Shown: positions 42,492 to 52,705 of the stretch, piece by piece
Position numbering within the stretch: position 1 is the stretch's first letter
Layout of the letters: each line of letters starts with the position of its first letter
DNA from: Caballeronia peredens
GTDB lineage: Bacteria > Pseudomonadota > Gammaproteobacteria > Burkholderiales > Burkholderiaceae
Length of the DNA: 64,000 nt
Reading direction: 5' to 3'
NCBI GenBank assembly: GCA_001544595.2
Contig: FCOH02000002.1
Coordinates: 186,001 to 250,000 of the forward strand
Translations under genes and position numbers: made by a program
Notes under the pieces: generated by a model
Told to the model about the DNA's origin: nothing
Database searches by the model: none
Seen by the model: only the letters and a program-made list of their open reading frames with translations

Positions 42492-44014
42492 GGCTGCTCC
42501 TCGGCAGACGCACGCGCTTCATACGCGAATGCGTTTACGTCGGCGAGCGCGAGCGGCGCATCGCGACGCGTTTCCAGATGAAAGCGCCACAGCAGGTTGC
42601 GCGCCACCTTTGTGCGATAGGCGCTCGATGCGCGCATGTCGGTGAGCGGCTGGAAATCGGCATCGAGCGCGGCCATCGCCGCGTGCGCGCCGGCTTCGTT
42701 CCATTCGTGACCGATGAGCGCGTCTTCGGCGTGCGTCGCGCGCCTGGGCGTGGCCGCCATGCCGCCGAACGCGATGCGCGCGGCGGTGACGCGATTGTCG
42801 TCGCCGAGCCGGATCGCGAAGGCCGCGCAGACGGCGGAAATGTCCTGGTCGTAACGCTTCGCCACCTTGTACGTGCGAAAGCGCAGCGCGCCGGCCGGGC
42901 GCGGCACGCGAATCGCCGCGACGAATTCGCCCGCGGCGAGCGCGGTCTTCTGATAGCCGAGATAGAACGCATCGAGCGGCATCGTGCGGATCTGTTCGCC
43001 TTTTTGCAGCACGAGTTCCGCATTCAGCGCAATGAGCGCGGGCATCGAATCGCCGATCGGCGAGCCGTTCGCGACGTTGCCGCCGAGCGTGCCGGCGTTG
43101 CGGATCGGGCGCGAGGCGAAGCGCGTCCAGAGTTCGGCGAGTTCGGGATGATCGGCGACGAGCGCGGCATACGCATCTTCGAGCGATGCCGCCGCGCCGA
43201 TCGTCAGCGTCTGGGCGTCGCGCTCGATCGTTTTCAGTTCGTCCACATTGCCGATGTACAGAATGTCGCCGAGATCGCGAAACTGCTTCGTGACCCACAA
43301 GCCGACATCGGTGCTGCCCGCGAGCAGCCGCGCGTCCGGGTGCGCCGCGCGCAGGCGCGCGAACTCGGCGCGCGTGACGGGCGCATGAAAAGCCGGCGCG
43401 CCGAAGGCGGCGCCACGCGCGTCCGGCGCGCGATATTCGAAGGTCTGCGTGCGTTTGAGCGCGGCGAGTCGCTGCCGGATCGCAGCGGCGTCGAAGGGCG
43501 GGCGCGGGTAGTCGAACATGCGCGCGGCGGCCTCGAAAATCGGGCGATAGCCCGTGCAGCGGCACAGATTGCCCGACAGCGCGGCGGCGATCTCGTCGCG
43601 CGAAGGCGGCCCCGCGTCGCGCGGATGCTGGTGATACAGCGCCCACAGCGACATCGCGAAACCCGGCGTGCAGAAGCCGCATTGCGAAGCGTGACAGTCG
43701 ACGAGCGCCTGCTGCACCGGATGCAGCGCGCCGTCCGGCTGACGCAGGTCTTCGACCGTGACGAGGGCGCGGGAATCTAGCGTCGGCAGGAACTGGATGC
43801 ACGCATTGACCGCTTTCAACGCCAGTTCGCCGGACGCGTCCAGTTCGCCGACGACGACCGTGCACGCGCCGCAATCGCCTTCCGCGCAGCCTTCCTTCGT
43901 GCCCGTGCAAAGCGCGATCTCGCGCAGATGCTGAAGCACCGTGCGCGTGGCGGGCGCGTCGCCGATTTCGCACACGGCGCCGTGCTGAAGGAAGCGGATG
44001 GTTTGCGTTGTCAT
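42488..44014 (-). CDS. xdhA: xanthine dehydrogenase, iron-sulfur/FAD subunit
   Basis: The protein of 508 residues has an N-terminal plant-ferredoxin-type 2Fe-2S domain (C43, C48, C51 in GCAEGDCGACTVV), a second 2Fe-2S domain (CHASQCGFCTPG and NLCRCTGYRP) and a FAD domain from about residue 190 (LLAGSTDVGLW; RNAGTLGGNVANGSPIGD). Electrons pass from the molybdenum site in XdhB to NAD here. It is the first gene of the purine cluster, with 280 bases of upstream region holding a candidate operator. Confidence 0.95.
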   Translation of the reverse strand: MTTQTIRFLQHGAVCEIGDAPATRTVLQHLREIALCTGTKEGCAEGDCGACTVVVGELDASGELALKAVNACIQFLPTLDSRALVTVEDLRQPDGALHPVQQALVDCHASQCGFCTPGFAMSLWALYHQHPRDAGPPSRDEIAAALSGNLCRCTGYRPIFEAAARMFDYPRPPFDAAAIRQRLAALKRTQTFEYRAPDARGAAFGAPAFHAPVTRAEFARLRAAHPDARLLAGSTDVGLWVTKQFRDLGDILYIGNVDELKTIERDAQTLTIGAAASLEDAYAALVADHPELAELWTRFASRPIRNAGTLGGNVANGSPIGDSMPALIALNAELVLQKGEQIRTMPLDAFYLGYQKTALAAGEFVAAIRVPRPAGALRFRTYKVAKRYDQDISAVCAAFAIRLGDDNRVTAARIAFGGMAATPRRATHAEDALIGHEWNEAGAHAAMAALDADFQPLTDMRASSAYRTKVARNLLWRFHLETRRDAPLALADVNAFAYEARASAEEQP

Positions 44015-44154
44015 GGTTCAGAAAGACATTGCGGACCGGGCGCGCGTTACGCGGTTTCCGTTCGCTTCATGGGTTGCCGGGAAAAACCGCAGCTGCCTTT
44101 GAGCGGAACGGACTGCGCGCACGTAGATCGCCATCCAGACACGAACATATCACC

Positions 44155-44175
44155 GCAATATCCCAAAAATATTGC
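44155..44175. promoter_or_regulatory. candidate operator upstream of xdhA
   Basis: GCAATAT (44155-44161) and ATATTGC (44169-44175) form a perfect seven-base inverted repeat with a seven-base AT-rich spacer, about 140 bases upstream of xdhA. The form suits a dimeric LysR- or MarR-type regulator of purine catabolism. No regulator gene is present next to it. Confidence 0.45.
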
Positions 44176-44294
44176 CGGGCCCGTATCAAGATTATGCGGA
44201 TGCGCTGATGCGCGAAAGGGAAAGCGTGTGGCAGGGCGAGCTGGGCGGCGTCGAAGGGCCGCCCGAGGGGATGATCAGCGTGAAACGGGAAGAA

Positions 44295-44840
44295 TTACCG
44301 GACTGCGGAGCGCAGCTTGCGCTTGAATCGCAGACTCGCTGCGACCAGCACGAAGATCACGGCGAACGCGATCAGCGACCATTGCGGCAGCGAGAGCCCG
44401 AGAATGGGCGGATAAGGCGTCTCGCACAGGCCCGCCACCTTGAAGACCTGCGGCAGCCAGCTAGCGGGCGGCAGACCGTCGACGATCGGTTGCAGTGCAT
44501 CGAAGCCGCAGCTGAAGCCCGGATGCGACTGCACGTACACGTGACGCGCGGCCGTGGCGATGCCGCCCAACGCCGAGATCGCGACGAGCGTTTCGAGCAG
44601 CGCGATGCCGCGCCAGTTGTTGAAGCCCGCGCCGAGGAACGCGAAGATCGCGATCAGCACGAAGAAGTAGCGCTGGATGATGCACAGCGGGCACGGGTCT
44701 TCGCCATGAAAGAACTGGAGGTACAGCGCGCCGCCGACGAGTCCGAGACTGACGAGGCCGAGCAGCACGAGCAGGCGTCGCTCGCGGCGCATGACGCGGT
44801 CGCCCTGATGCATCGTGAAGTGGTTCAAAGAGTTGTTCAT
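44295..44840 (-). CDS. dsbB: disulfide bond formation protein DsbB
   Basis: This inner-membrane protein reoxidises DsbA and passes electrons to quinone. It has 181 residues from the ATG at 44840, with about four hydrophobic segments and both cysteine pairs: C50/C53 ([12 protein letters not shown]) and C111/C139 (in GFSCGFDAL and GLCETPYP). Starts at MHQG or MRRE a few codons later are possible because no start has a strong ribosome-binding site. It is monocistronic. Confidence 0.9.
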   Translation of the reverse strand: MNNSLNHFTMHQGDRVMRRERRLLVLLGLVSLGLVGGALYLQFFHGEDPCPLCIIQRYFFVLIAIFAFLGAGFNNWRGIALLETLVAISALGGIATAARHVYVQSHPGFSCGFDALQPIVDGLPPASWLPQVFKVAGLCETPYPPILGLSLPQWSLIAFAVIFVLVAASLRFKRKLRSAVR

Positions 44841-44968
44841 TGTTTCGCAACGATTCGAGAAGGAAGCACCTGAGTTGCGGAAGATCGCGGTGAATTCTAG
44901 CGCGAACGCCGGAAGCGCAATATTAGCCGCCTGTTTTGGCCGCCGGTCCGGCGCCCGCGCGCGCCGTT

Positions 44969-46348
44969 TCAGCGCGTCGTGTCCAGTACGGCTTCCACCG
45001 CGCGGCCGATCGAGAGAAGCGCGTCGTCCGCGTGCGGGGCGCCCGCGAGCATCAGGCCCACGGGCGCTTCGCCGCGCGGATGACAGGGCAGCGACAGGCC
45101 GCAGGCGTCGAGGAAATTGAAGGCCGTCGGGTTGCGCAGGATGAGCGCGTTGGTGCGCGTGAAGGCGTCGTCGTCGGTTTGCAGGTCGGCGATGCGCGGC
45201 GGCAGCACCGGCACCGTCGGGCAGACGATCGCGTCGAAGCGCTGCCAGAGCGTCGTGCGCGCTTCTTCGATCATCGCGGCGCGGGCCTCGCACAAATCGA
45301 TGTAATCCGCCGCGCTCGCCGCTTCGGCGCGCTTCAGGCGCGCGAGCACGCGCGGATCGTATTCGCCCGCGTGTTCCGCCATCAGCTTGCGATGCCACGC
45401 GTAGGCTTCGATCGCGACGAGCGGGAAACGATTGATCTCGGGCAGGCGGTCGAGCGGCGCGAAGCGCACGTCTTCGACGAGCGCGCCTGCCGCCGCCAGA
45501 TGATTGACTGCCGCGGCCACGGCCTGCGCAACCGGCGTCTCGACGCCGTCCGTCACGTAATTCGTCAGCACGCCGAGGCGCACGCCGTCGAGCGGACGCG
45601 TTGCGGGCACGCCCGGATCGCGCCCGGCGAGAATGCGATCGACGAGCGCGCAGCACGCAACCGACACGCCGATCGGCCCGAAGGAATCGAGCGTCTTCGA
45701 AAGCGGCACGCCGCCCTGTTTCGGGATGCGGCTCGCGGTCGGCTTGAAGCCGGTGATGCCGCACAGCGCGGCTGGGATGCGGATCGAGCCGCCGGTGTCG
45801 GTGCCGAGCGCGACCGCCGCCATGCCGTCCGCGACCGATGCCGCCGCGCCCGAGGACGAGCCGCCCGCGATGCGTTCGTCGCCGGGCACGTCGGCGCGCC
45901 ACGGTGAATGCGGCGTGCCGTAGTGCGGATTGAGGCCAAGGCCTGAGAACGCGAACTCGCTCATGTTGGTGCGCCCGACGATCACCGCGCCCGCGCGGCG
46001 CAGGCGCGCCACGGCGACGGCGTCGGCGCGGGCCGGCGCGGCGGCCTTCAGCACTTTCGAGCCGGCGCGCGTCACCTGACCTTCGATATCGAAGAGATCC
46101 TTGATCGACACCGGGATGCCCGCCAGCGGAGAGAGCACGGTGCCGGCGCGGCGCAGGGCGTCGTGCGCATCGGCGGCGGCGCGGGCGTGCCCGGCATCGA
46201 CATGGAGGAAGACGGTCGAGCCCTGGCCCGCCGTATCGGCGATGCGTTCGAGCGCGGCCTCGACGAGCGCGCGGCTGGTCGTGCGGCCGGCGCGCAGATC
46301 GGCGGCGAGTTGGGCGAGCGGGGCGAACTGCGGCGAAGTGGTGGGCAT
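44969..46348 (-). CDS. amidase (amidase signature family)
   Basis: This 459-residue amide hydrolase has the Ser-cisSer-Lys triad: Lys in [14 protein letters not shown], the cis-Ser in [12 protein letters not shown] and the nucleophile Ser in [16 protein letters not shown]. It resembles AtzF/GatA-like amidases. There is no gatB or gatC next to it, so it is not the tRNA amidotransferase. The substrate is unknown. Confidence 0.85.
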   Translation of the reverse strand: MPTTSPQFAPLAQLAADLRAGRTTSRALVEAALERIADTAGQGSTVFLHVDAGHARAAADAHDALRRAGTVLSPLAGIPVSIKDLFDIEGQVTRAGSKVLKAAAPARADAVAVARLRRAGAVIVGRTNMSEFAFSGLGLNPHYGTPHSPWRADVPGDERIAGGSSSGAAASVADGMAAVALGTDTGGSIRIPAALCGITGFKPTASRIPKQGGVPLSKTLDSFGPIGVSVACCALVDRILAGRDPGVPATRPLDGVRLGVLTNYVTDGVETPVAQAVAAAVNHLAAAGALVEDVRFAPLDRLPEINRFPLVAIEAYAWHRKLMAEHAGEYDPRVLARLKRAEAASAADYIDLCEARAAMIEEARTTLWQRFDAIVCPTVPVLPPRIADLQTDDDAFTRTNALILRNPTAFNFLDACGLSLPCHPRGEAPVGLMLAGAPHADDALLSIGRAVEAVLDTTR

Positions 46349-46551
46349 GGCGTCGGGCAGTGGCGTTGCCGTTGGCGAAACGGCGGGCGCGTGGCCTGCG
46401 CTTCGCAGCGGCGATGAATGGACGGGCGCGTCGTCCGGGCTATGGCCCGGGCGCCCAAGGTGGCTGTCATTCTAAGCCAGCGAGGTAAGAAATACGCATC
46501 GCGGACGATGCCGCATGCACGCGCGCCGATGAAACGCCGGCTCGCGCCGTC

Positions 46552-47934
46552 TCAGATGGTCCGCGAGAAGCGCCGCAGGCTCGCCTGTCCCAGATAACGG
46601 TCAAACACGGATGCGACGTTGCGCACCAGCATGCGGCCCGCGGGCAGCACGCGGATCGCGTCGCGCGTGAGGTCGATGAGACCGTCGTCGGCCATCGGCG
46701 CGAGGCGCGCGAGTTCATCGGCGAACGCGGCGGAACAGTCGATGCCGTGCGCCCGGCCGATATCGTCGAAGCGCAGCTCGCCGCCGCACATGAGACGCAT
46801 GATGACGTCACGGCGCAATGCGTCGTCGGCGCAAAGGCGCACGCCGCGCGCGACGGCGAGCCGGCCTGCATCGATCGCCGCGGCATAGTCCGCGAGTTCG
46901 CGGGCGTTTTGCGCGTAGACATCGCCGACCTTGCCGATCGACGACGCGCCGATGCCGATCAGATCGCAGTCCGCCTGCGTGCTGTAGCCCTGAAAATTGC
47001 GCTGCAGCGTGCCCGCTTCGAGCGCGCGCGCGAGCGGGTCGCCGGGCAGCGCGAAGTGATCCATGCCGATATACACGTAGCCCGCCTCGCTCATGCGCCC
47101 GATCACGCGCTCCAGAATGGCGAGGCGCACGGCGGGCGAGGGCAGCGCGCTTTCGTCGATCTGCCGCTGCATCTTGAAAAGCGACGGCATGTGCGCATAG
47201 CCGAACACGGAAACGCGATCCGGCGCGAGGCCGATGATCGCGTCGAGCGTGCGCGAAAAGCTCTCCACGGTCTGATGCGGCAGGCCGTAAATCAGGTCGA
47301 CGCTCACCGACCCGAAGCCGTGGCGACGCGCGGCGTCGAGCACGGTTTGGGTCATCGCGCGCGGCTGGATGCGGTTGACCGCGCGCTGCACGCGCTCGTC
47401 GAAGTCCTGCACGCCGAGGCTCAGCCGATTGAAGCCGAGCTCGCGCAACACCGCGATCGTGTCCGCCGAGGCCTCGCGCGGATCGACTTCGATCGAATAT
47501 TCGGCGTGCTCGTCGGGCACGAGGTTGAAGTGCGCCGCGGTCGCGGACATCAGCTCGGCCATTTCGTCGTGCGAGAGAAAAGTCGGCGTGCCGCCGCCCC
47601 AGTGAAGCTGCGTGACGGGACGCGACGGGTCGAAGAGCGCGGCCTGCATCGCCAGTTCGCGCTTCATGCGATCGAGATACGGCCGTGCGTGCGCGCGATT
47701 CTTCGTCGCGACCTTGTTGCAGCCGCAGTAGAAACAGACGGTGTCGCAGAACGGAATGTGGAAATAGAGCGAGAGCGGGGCGTTTGCCGGGCCACGGTGC
47801 GCGGCTTCGCGGTAATGCGCGGCGTCGAAAGAATCGGTGAACTGGACGGCGGTCGGATACGACGTGTAGCGCGGGCCGTGCGCGTCGTAGCGCGCGAGCA
47901 GGTCGGGGCGGAAAAGCGGAGCGGCGGCATTCAT
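46552..47934 (-). CDS. hemN: oxygen-independent coproporphyrinogen III dehydrogenase
   Basis: This radical SAM enzyme decarboxylates coproporphyrinogen III to protoporphyrinogen IX without oxygen. From the ATG at 47934 it has 460 residues, the HemN length. The N terminus includes GPRYTSYPTAVQF and the four-cysteine motif C63-x3-C67-x2-C70-x-C72 (PFCDTVCFYCGCNK), which separates it from HemW at 7707-8930. I found no FNR-type site upstream. Confidence 0.95.
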   Translation of the reverse strand: MNAAAPLFRPDLLARYDAHGPRYTSYPTAVQFTDSFDAAHYREAAHRGPANAPLSLYFHIPFCDTVCFYCGCNKVATKNRAHARPYLDRMKRELAMQAALFDPSRPVTQLHWGGGTPTFLSHDEMAELMSATAAHFNLVPDEHAEYSIEVDPREASADTIAVLRELGFNRLSLGVQDFDERVQRAVNRIQPRAMTQTVLDAARRHGFGSVSVDLIYGLPHQTVESFSRTLDAIIGLAPDRVSVFGYAHMPSLFKMQRQIDESALPSPAVRLAILERVIGRMSEAGYVYIGMDHFALPGDPLARALEAGTLQRNFQGYSTQADCDLIGIGASSIGKVGDVYAQNARELADYAAAIDAGRLAVARGVRLCADDALRRDVIMRLMCGGELRFDDIGRAHGIDCSAAFADELARLAPMADDGLIDLTRDAIRVLPAGRMLVRNVASVFDRYLGQASLRRFSRTI

Positions 47935-48090
47935 GGCGGGCCTCGGGGGAACGTCCGAGTGTAGAGCGACCCTGTGCGCCCGCATTGCGCGATAAAGTCG
48001 CAGCCGGCCGGCAGCGGTTTGACGAAACGCAAAGGCAATGCATGGGACAATACCGCGTTGATTCGTTGTCTTCGCGCAGTCCATCCCGTC

Positions 48091-48366
48091 ATGTCGATTG
48101 ATTCTTCGCCTCATGCATGCCGCGAGGCCTGCGGCGCCTGTTGCATCGCGCCTTCCATTTCGAGCTCGATTCCGGGGATGCCGGAGGGCAAACCCGCGGG
48201 CGAGCGCTGCATCCAGCTCGGCGACGATCTGCGCTGCATGATTTTCGGCGATCCGCGCAGGCCGGCGTGCTGCGGCGGATTGCAGCCCGCGGGAGAGATG
48301 TGCGGCGAGACGCGCGAGCATGCATTGACGTGGATCGCGCGGCTGGAGCGCGAAACCCGGCCGTGA
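48091..48366 (+). CDS. YkgJ-family cysteine cluster protein
   Basis: This 91-residue protein has cysteines in the YkgJ pattern (HACREACGACCIAP, then RCIQLGDDLRCMIF, RRPACCGGLQP and EMCGE), consistent with binding a zinc or iron ion or cluster. I use the ATG at 48091, because the upstream part of the frame is not conserved in character. Function unknown. It is divergent from hemN. Confidence 0.8.
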   Translation: MSIDSSPHACREACGACCIAPSISSSIPGMPEGKPAGERCIQLGDDLRCMIFGDPRRPACCGGLQPAGEMCGETREHALTWIARLERETRP

Positions 48367-48482
48367 TGGACATGACAACGGCGACAGCGGCCCGCGACGC
48401 AACTGTGACGGGGATCGACGGTCCAAGTCCCGAACCGCGCCGCACGGCGCCGACTTGAAGAACACGCTCTGGAGGATCACGC

Positions 48483-49076
48483 ATGACGGAACCCGTCGCG
48501 CCGCTGCGGCGCCGGTTCGTGCTGACAGGACTGCTGTCGCTGCCCGCACTCGCATTCACATCGATCGCGCAGGCCGCGTCGAATTCGATATTTCCATTTA
48601 TTCCGGATCACTACACATTTTCGACGCAGCAAGTCCAGGACGCGGTCAGCCGCAAGTTCCCGCTGCAGCGCACGGCCTCGCAGATCTTCGATATCGTTCT
48701 GAGCCATCCCGTCGTGGGCATGGCGGCGGATCGCAATCGCGTGACGGTGCGCGTCGATGCGCGTCTCGCGACGCCCTTCATGCCGAATCCCGTGAACGGC
48801 GCGTTCACGCTCTCCACACAACTCGGCTACGACGCGCCGAGCCGCTCGGTCATTCTCGTTTCGCCAACCGTTGACGACGCGCAGTTTACCGGTGACGCCG
48901 CGCAGTACAACCAGCAGATCGCCGGGGTCGGCGCGCAGCTCGCCGCGCAACTGCTCGATCGCTATCCGATCCACACCTTCAAGCCCGAAGAACTCCAGTT
49001 CGCCGGCGTGTCTTACGAACCCGGTACAATCACAGTCCTTACAAACGGCATACGTGTGCAGATTGTTGAGAAGTAA
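48483..49076 (+). CDS. exported DUF1439 protein
   Basis: The 197-residue protein has a Tat/Sec-like N terminus ([23 protein letters not shown] cleavage) followed by a DUF1439 domain ([38 protein letters not shown]). Family members are often lipoproteins; this one lacks a lipobox cysteine, so it is likely a soluble periplasmic protein. A GGAGG ribosome-binding site precedes the ATG. uppP follows 62 bases downstream. Confidence 0.8.
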   Translation: MTEPVAPLRRRFVLTGLLSLPALAFTSIAQAASNSIFPFIPDHYTFSTQQVQDAVSRKFPLQRTASQIFDIVLSHPVVGMAADRNRVTVRVDARLATPFMPNPVNGAFTLSTQLGYDAPSRSVILVSPTVDDAQFTGDAAQYNQQIAGVGAQLAAQLLDRYPIHTFKPEELQFAGVSYEPGTITVLTNGIRVQIVEK

Positions 49077-49138
49077 CTCGAAAACCCCGCGCACGGTGCT
49101 TTACAAACAACGGCTATAACGGCGAACAAGGGCTGCGG

Positions 49139-49972
49139 ATGGACTGGATACTGATGGTTAAGGCGCTCATTCTGGGCATCGTCGAGGGCTTGACCGAATT
49201 TCTGCCGGTGTCGAGCACGGGGCATCTGATTGTGGCGGGCAGTCTCCTGAACTTCACCGACGCCCAGTCGAAAACATTCGACGTCGTCATTCAGTTCGGC
49301 GCGATCCTCGCGATCTGCTGGGAATATCGCGCGAAGATCGGCGCGGTGGTGACCGGGCTGCCGGCGCGCACGGAAGCGCGGCGCTTCACGCTCAACCTGA
49401 TCATCGCGACAATTCCGGCCGTCGTGCTCGGCCTGATGTTCGAGAAGAACATCAAGGCGGTGCTGTTCTCGCCGGTGCCGGTGTCGGTCGCGCTGATCAT
49501 CGGCGGGATCGTGATTCTCTGGGCCGAGGCGCGGCAGCGCGAGCGCGGCGTCGCGCCGCGCGTCACCTCCGTCGACGATCTCTCCTACGCGGACGCCTTC
49601 AAGGTGGGACTCGCGCAATGCTTCGCGCTGATTCCCGGCACCTCGCGTTCCGGTGCGACGATCATCGGCGGCATGCTGTTCGGGCTCGAGCGGCGCGTCG
49701 CCACGGAGTTCTCGTTCTTCCTCGCCATTCCGATCATCTTCGGCGCGACGCTCTATGAAATGGCCAAGTACTGGCGCACGCTTACCGTCGACGATATCAG
49801 CCTGTTCGCGATCGGGCTCGTGGCCGCGTTCGTGAGCGCGTTCGTGTGCGTGCGCTGGCTGCTGCGCTACGTCGCGTCGCACGATTTCACCGCGTTCGCG
49901 TGGTATCGCATCGGCTTCGGCCTGCTGATTCTGATCGTCGGATATAGCGGCGGCCTGAGCTGGGCCGACTGA
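49139..49972 (+). CDS. uppP: undecaprenyl-diphosphatase (BacA/UppP)
   Basis: This inner-membrane enzyme regenerates undecaprenyl phosphate, the lipid carrier for peptidoglycan and surface glycans, and confers bacitracin resistance when overproduced. The 277 residues contain the two active-site motifs [15 protein letters not shown] (about 17-31) and [11 protein letters not shown] (about 166-176), plus about eight membrane segments. Confidence 0.95.
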   Translation: MDWILMVKALILGIVEGLTEFLPVSSTGHLIVAGSLLNFTDAQSKTFDVVIQFGAILAICWEYRAKIGAVVTGLPARTEARRFTLNLIIATIPAVVLGLMFEKNIKAVLFSPVPVSVALIIGGIVILWAEARQRERGVAPRVTSVDDLSYADAFKVGLAQCFALIPGTSRSGATIIGGMLFGLERRVATEFSFFLAIPIIFGATLYEMAKYWRTLTVDDISLFAIGLVAAFVSAFVCVRWLLRYVASHDFTAFAWYRIGFGLLILIVGYSGGLSWAD

Positions 49973-50008
49973 ACCGGGGCCGATTGAATCGGGCAGCGCC
50001 TCAATGAC

Positions 50009-50036
50009 AAATCGCCACGGCTTGCCGTGGCGATTT
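50009..50036. terminator. bidirectional hairpin between uppP and trmB
   Basis: The stem AAATCGCCACGG (50009-50020) and CCGTGGCGATTT (50025-50036) has the loop CTTG between two convergent genes. T tracts are short, but the long stem supports termination for both strands. Confidence 0.75.
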
Positions 50037-50084
50037 CGTTTCCTACGCTGCTTTTTCGCGTTTGCTTCGCGCTGTCCTGACGCT

Positions 50085-50819
50085 TCAGCGGCGACGGAAC
50101 ATCAGGTCCCATACGCCGTGTCCGAGGCGCAGTCCGCGTCGCTCGAATTTCGTGACCGGACGGAAATCCGGGCGCGGCGCGTAGCCGTCGGCGGTGTTTT
50201 CGAGCGCGGGTTCTGCCGAAAGCACGTCGAGCATCTGCTCGGCGTAGTTCTGCCAGTCCGTCGCCAGATGGATGTAGCCGCCCGGTTTGATGCGCGCGAC
50301 GAGTTGCGCGACGAACTTCGGCTGGATCAGGCGCCGCTTGTGATGCCGCGCCTTGTGCCACGGGTCGGGAAAATAGATGTGCACGCCGTCGAGGCTGTCG
50401 GGCGCGATCATGTGTTCGAGCACTTCCACGGCGTCGTGCTGAAGGATGCGGATATTGCCGAGCCCTTGCTCGCCGATCAGCTTCAGCAGCGCGCCGACAC
50501 CCGGCTCGTGCACTTCCACGCCGATGAAATCGTCGCCCGGACGCGCGGCGGCGATTTCCGCCGTGGTCGCGCCCATGCCGAAGCCGATCTCCAGCACGCG
50601 CGGCGCCTCGCGGCCGAACACGGCGCCCCAGTCGGCGACTTGCGGTGCATAGGGCACGACATACCGCGGACCGAGTTCGTCGATGGCGCGTTGCTGGCCC
50701 ACCGAGACGCGGCCCGCCCGCGTGACGAAACTGCGGATGCGGCGATGACGCAATGGGGAGTTGTCGCTTGCACCGGCGTCTTTGGCGTCGGCGGCTTCGT
50801 CGATGGGATCGTGGTTCAT
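50085..50819 (-). CDS. trmB: tRNA (guanine-N7-)-methyltransferase
   Basis: TrmB forms m7G46 in tRNA using S-adenosylmethionine. From the ATG at 50819 it has 244 residues, with the SAM motif [32 protein letters not shown] and the family signature [18 protein letters not shown]. The open frame further upstream crosses the tRNA-Gly gene and is not coding. Confidence 0.95.
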   Translation of the reverse strand: MNHDPIDEAADAKDAGASDNSPLRHRRIRSFVTRAGRVSVGQQRAIDELGPRYVVPYAPQVADWGAVFGREAPRVLEIGFGMGATTAEIAAARPGDDFIGVEVHEPGVGALLKLIGEQGLGNIRILQHDAVEVLEHMIAPDSLDGVHIYFPDPWHKARHHKRRLIQPKFVAQLVARIKPGGYIHLATDWQNYAEQMLDVLSAEPALENTADGYAPRPDFRPVTKFERRGLRLGHGVWDLMFRRR

Positions 50820-50852
50820 GGCGCGGCGGTACTGGAGACTGCGGGAAACTAA

Positions 50853-50874
50853 AAAGCCGCCTCGAAGGCGGCTT
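50853..50874 (-). terminator. intrinsic terminator of tRNA-Gly
   Basis: The stem AAAGCCGCC/GGCGGCTTT with a TCGA-type loop is followed on the minus strand by TTTTTAG. It lies 33 bases past the tRNA-Gly 3' end, just before trmB. Confidence 0.8.
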
Positions 50875-50907
50875 TCGCGGTAATTCTGTGTGATTCTGCG
50901 GCGATGC

Positions 50908-50982
50908 TGGAGCGGGCGATGGGAATCGAACCCACGTCTGTAGCTTGGGAAGCTACGGTAATGGCCATTATACGACGCCCGC
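50908..50982 (-). tRNA. tRNA-Gly(CCC)
   Basis: The minus strand folds as a 75-base tRNA with acceptor GCGGGCG/CGCCCGC, anticodon loop TTCCCAA (anticodon CCC), T arm GGTTCGATTCC and an encoded CCA. Confidence 0.95.
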
Positions 50983-51045
50983 GTGAGCCGCATATTGTAA
51001 GCGCAACGCGCCCGGGGGCGCAATTGCGCGGCGGTCTCCGGGGCT

Positions 51046-51606
51046 TCAGATCCCGAACAGCGTCATCGATACGGCGAGCCGCGTCACCACCATCAACAGC
51101 ACCTGCACGATCACGAACAGCAGGATCGGCGAAAGGTCGATGCCGCCCAGCCGCGGCAGCATGCGCCGCAGCGGATCGAGGAACGGCGCGGTGATCTGAT
51201 AGAGCAGCGGCATCGCCGGCGACTGCGGATTGAGCCACGACAGCAGCGCCATCAGGATCGTCATCCAGATGATCAGGTTCAGCGCCCATTTGACGACGGT
51301 CAGCACCGCGACGAGCAGGAGCATCGGCAGCATGAGCATCGGATCGACGCCCGCGAGCACGACCATCAGCGTGATATAGACCGCCGACGCGATGAACGCC
51401 GCGAGAATGCTCGCCCAGTCGATCTTGCCGCTGGGCAGGATCTTGCGCAGCGGCAGCACGATCCAGTTGGTCGCCTGCATCACGGCATTGGAAACCGGGT
51501 TGTACGGCGGCATGCGCACGACCTGCATCCATGCGCGCAGCAGCAGCGCCGCGCCGAACAGGGTGAAAACGGTGTTGAGCAGAAAACGGGCGATATCGCC
51601 GAACAT
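51046..51606 (-). CDS. YggT-family membrane protein
   Basis: The protein of 186 residues starts at the ATG at 51606, with AGAGGA upstream. It has two YggT repeats, each with a pair of hydrophobic helices; the N-terminal repeat shows [20 protein letters not shown] and the C-terminal one [20 protein letters not shown] followed by PLRRMLP. The family is involved in membrane or osmotic functions that are not well defined. proC, a frequent neighbour, is not beside it here. Confidence 0.9.
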   Translation of the reverse strand: MFGDIARFLLNTVFTLFGAALLLRAWMQVVRMPPYNPVSNAVMQATNWIVLPLRKILPSGKIDWASILAAFIASAVYITLMVVLAGVDPMLMLPMLLLVAVLTVVKWALNLIIWMTILMALLSWLNPQSPAMPLLYQITAPFLDPLRRMLPRLGGIDLSPILLFVIVQVLLMVVTRLAVSMTLFGI

Positions 51607-52473
51607 CTCGGGTCCTCTTGGATGCATGCGCAGCGTCGCGACTGCGGCGGGTCGAATGAGCGAAGCGTGAAACGGAAATACGGCGGGACTAGCGGGCGCC
51701 GCGCCGCCCTCGTTCGAGACGGGCGTCGTGGGCAGGGTCGCGGCGCTCGCTTGCGCGGCGCGATGCGTGAAATCGGATCTCGATCATTGTTCGTTCTCTT
51801 GACTGGACTTCTTTTCCCCGATGCCATCGCGGCGCGCGCGGCGATGCACCGGACGCTGCGCCGAGCGATTGCGTTTCGCGATTGTCTTTGCGGCGGCCTG
51901 GAACCCCGCCCACCGGGCCTGCTCGGTGGGGCGCCGGTCGTCACCATAACACGGCTTGGCGGCGGCTTGGGGACGCTGTCGCACGCGGCGCCGGCGATTG
52001 ACGCATCCGTTCGTCCCGCGATGAATGAAAGTCGCTCGTAAGGGATGTTTCGCGCAAAACGCCAGCATCGGAAAACCCTAGTGTTGGTATTTTGAGACGA
52101 ACGCGAAAAGCGCATTTCCCGCAAAACTGGCAGGATATAAATACGGAAAGCGAAAGAGAATCGGCAAGGGCAGGACACCGGGCGCACGTGCGGGTTTGCA
52201 TGGTCCGGAGTCGCACGCGGCACGTCGGAGCCGCCGGAATACCGGCTCGATAGTGAGGATTATTTCCAGCGCGGGATTTTTCGGGCCAAAACGGCATGTT
52301 TGATGCTGAATGTGGTTAAAGCCACATCGATGCCGCGGTTTGGTTCCTTTGCGCACAAAGATGAACGAACTCAGCGCGAAATACTAAAGACAACACGGAT
52401 TCGACGGAAAAGACCGGCTGGCACACATTCCGGCCTTTTCATGAGGTTTCATTCGCTACGTTCGGAGGTCGCC
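51607..52473. other. long intergenic region without a supported gene
   Basis: Nearly 870 bases lack a convincing frame. The left half is GC-rich but has frames with poor codon use; one, at 51622-52041, includes a signal-peptide-like run after an internal ATG at about 51763, yet its third-position GC is low. The right half is AT-richer and contains a TGTGG-TTAAAG-CCACA hairpin (52311-52326) and an imperfect CCGG-stem followed by CCTTTTC near 52410-52440. It may hold regulatory RNA or gene remnants. Confidence 0.4.
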
Positions 52474-52635
52474 ATGAGCATTTTCTCTTATCGAAAGCAT
52501 CTGCGATTCTTGAGCCAGGCCCAGCGTCGACGCTGGTGGGACCAGAAAAAGCGCCTCACGCCGCGAGTCGTGATCGGCGGGGCGTATGTGCCGCCGAATG
52601 TCACGCGCGAATTCGCCTATGTGAAGGTGGGCTGA
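52474..52635 (+). CDS. 53-residue basic hypothetical protein
   Basis: From the ATG at 52474 (ribosome-binding site GGAGG six bases upstream) a 53-residue protein is encoded: MSIFSYRKHLRFLSQAQRRR followed by WWDQKKRL and a hydrophobic VVIGGAYVPP segment. It is strongly basic in the first half. The frame extends upstream to 52300, but this start has the only good ribosome-binding site. A strong terminator follows 35 bases after the stop. Family unknown. Confidence 0.6.
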   Translation: MSIFSYRKHLRFLSQAQRRRWWDQKKRLTPRVVIGGAYVPPNVTREFAYVKVG

Positions 52636-52669
52636 AGGCGAATTCTTAAGAGTTTCCAGTAATACATTA

Positions 52670-52705
52670 AAAGCCCCGCCGGGCAGCCAGTCCGGCGGGG
52701 CTTTT
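52670..52705 (+). terminator. intrinsic terminator after the 53-residue gene
   Basis: AAAGCCCCGCCGG and CCGGCGGGGCTTTT form a strong GC stem with a nine-base loop and a T run, 35 bases after the stop of the small gene at 52474-52635. Confidence 0.9.

Noticed and set aside
44172..44873. Plus-strand frame across the xdhA-dsbB gap
   Set aside because: It is mostly the antisense of dsbB and has shadow composition.
47935..48090. FNR/Anr site in front of hemN
   Set aside because: No TTGAT-N4-ATCAA-like sequence was found, although anaerobic control is common for hemN.
51622..52041. Frame with an internal signal-peptide-like run (from about 51763)
   Set aside because: Third-position GC is low compared with the neighbouring genes, there is no start signal and the rest of the product is not protein-like.
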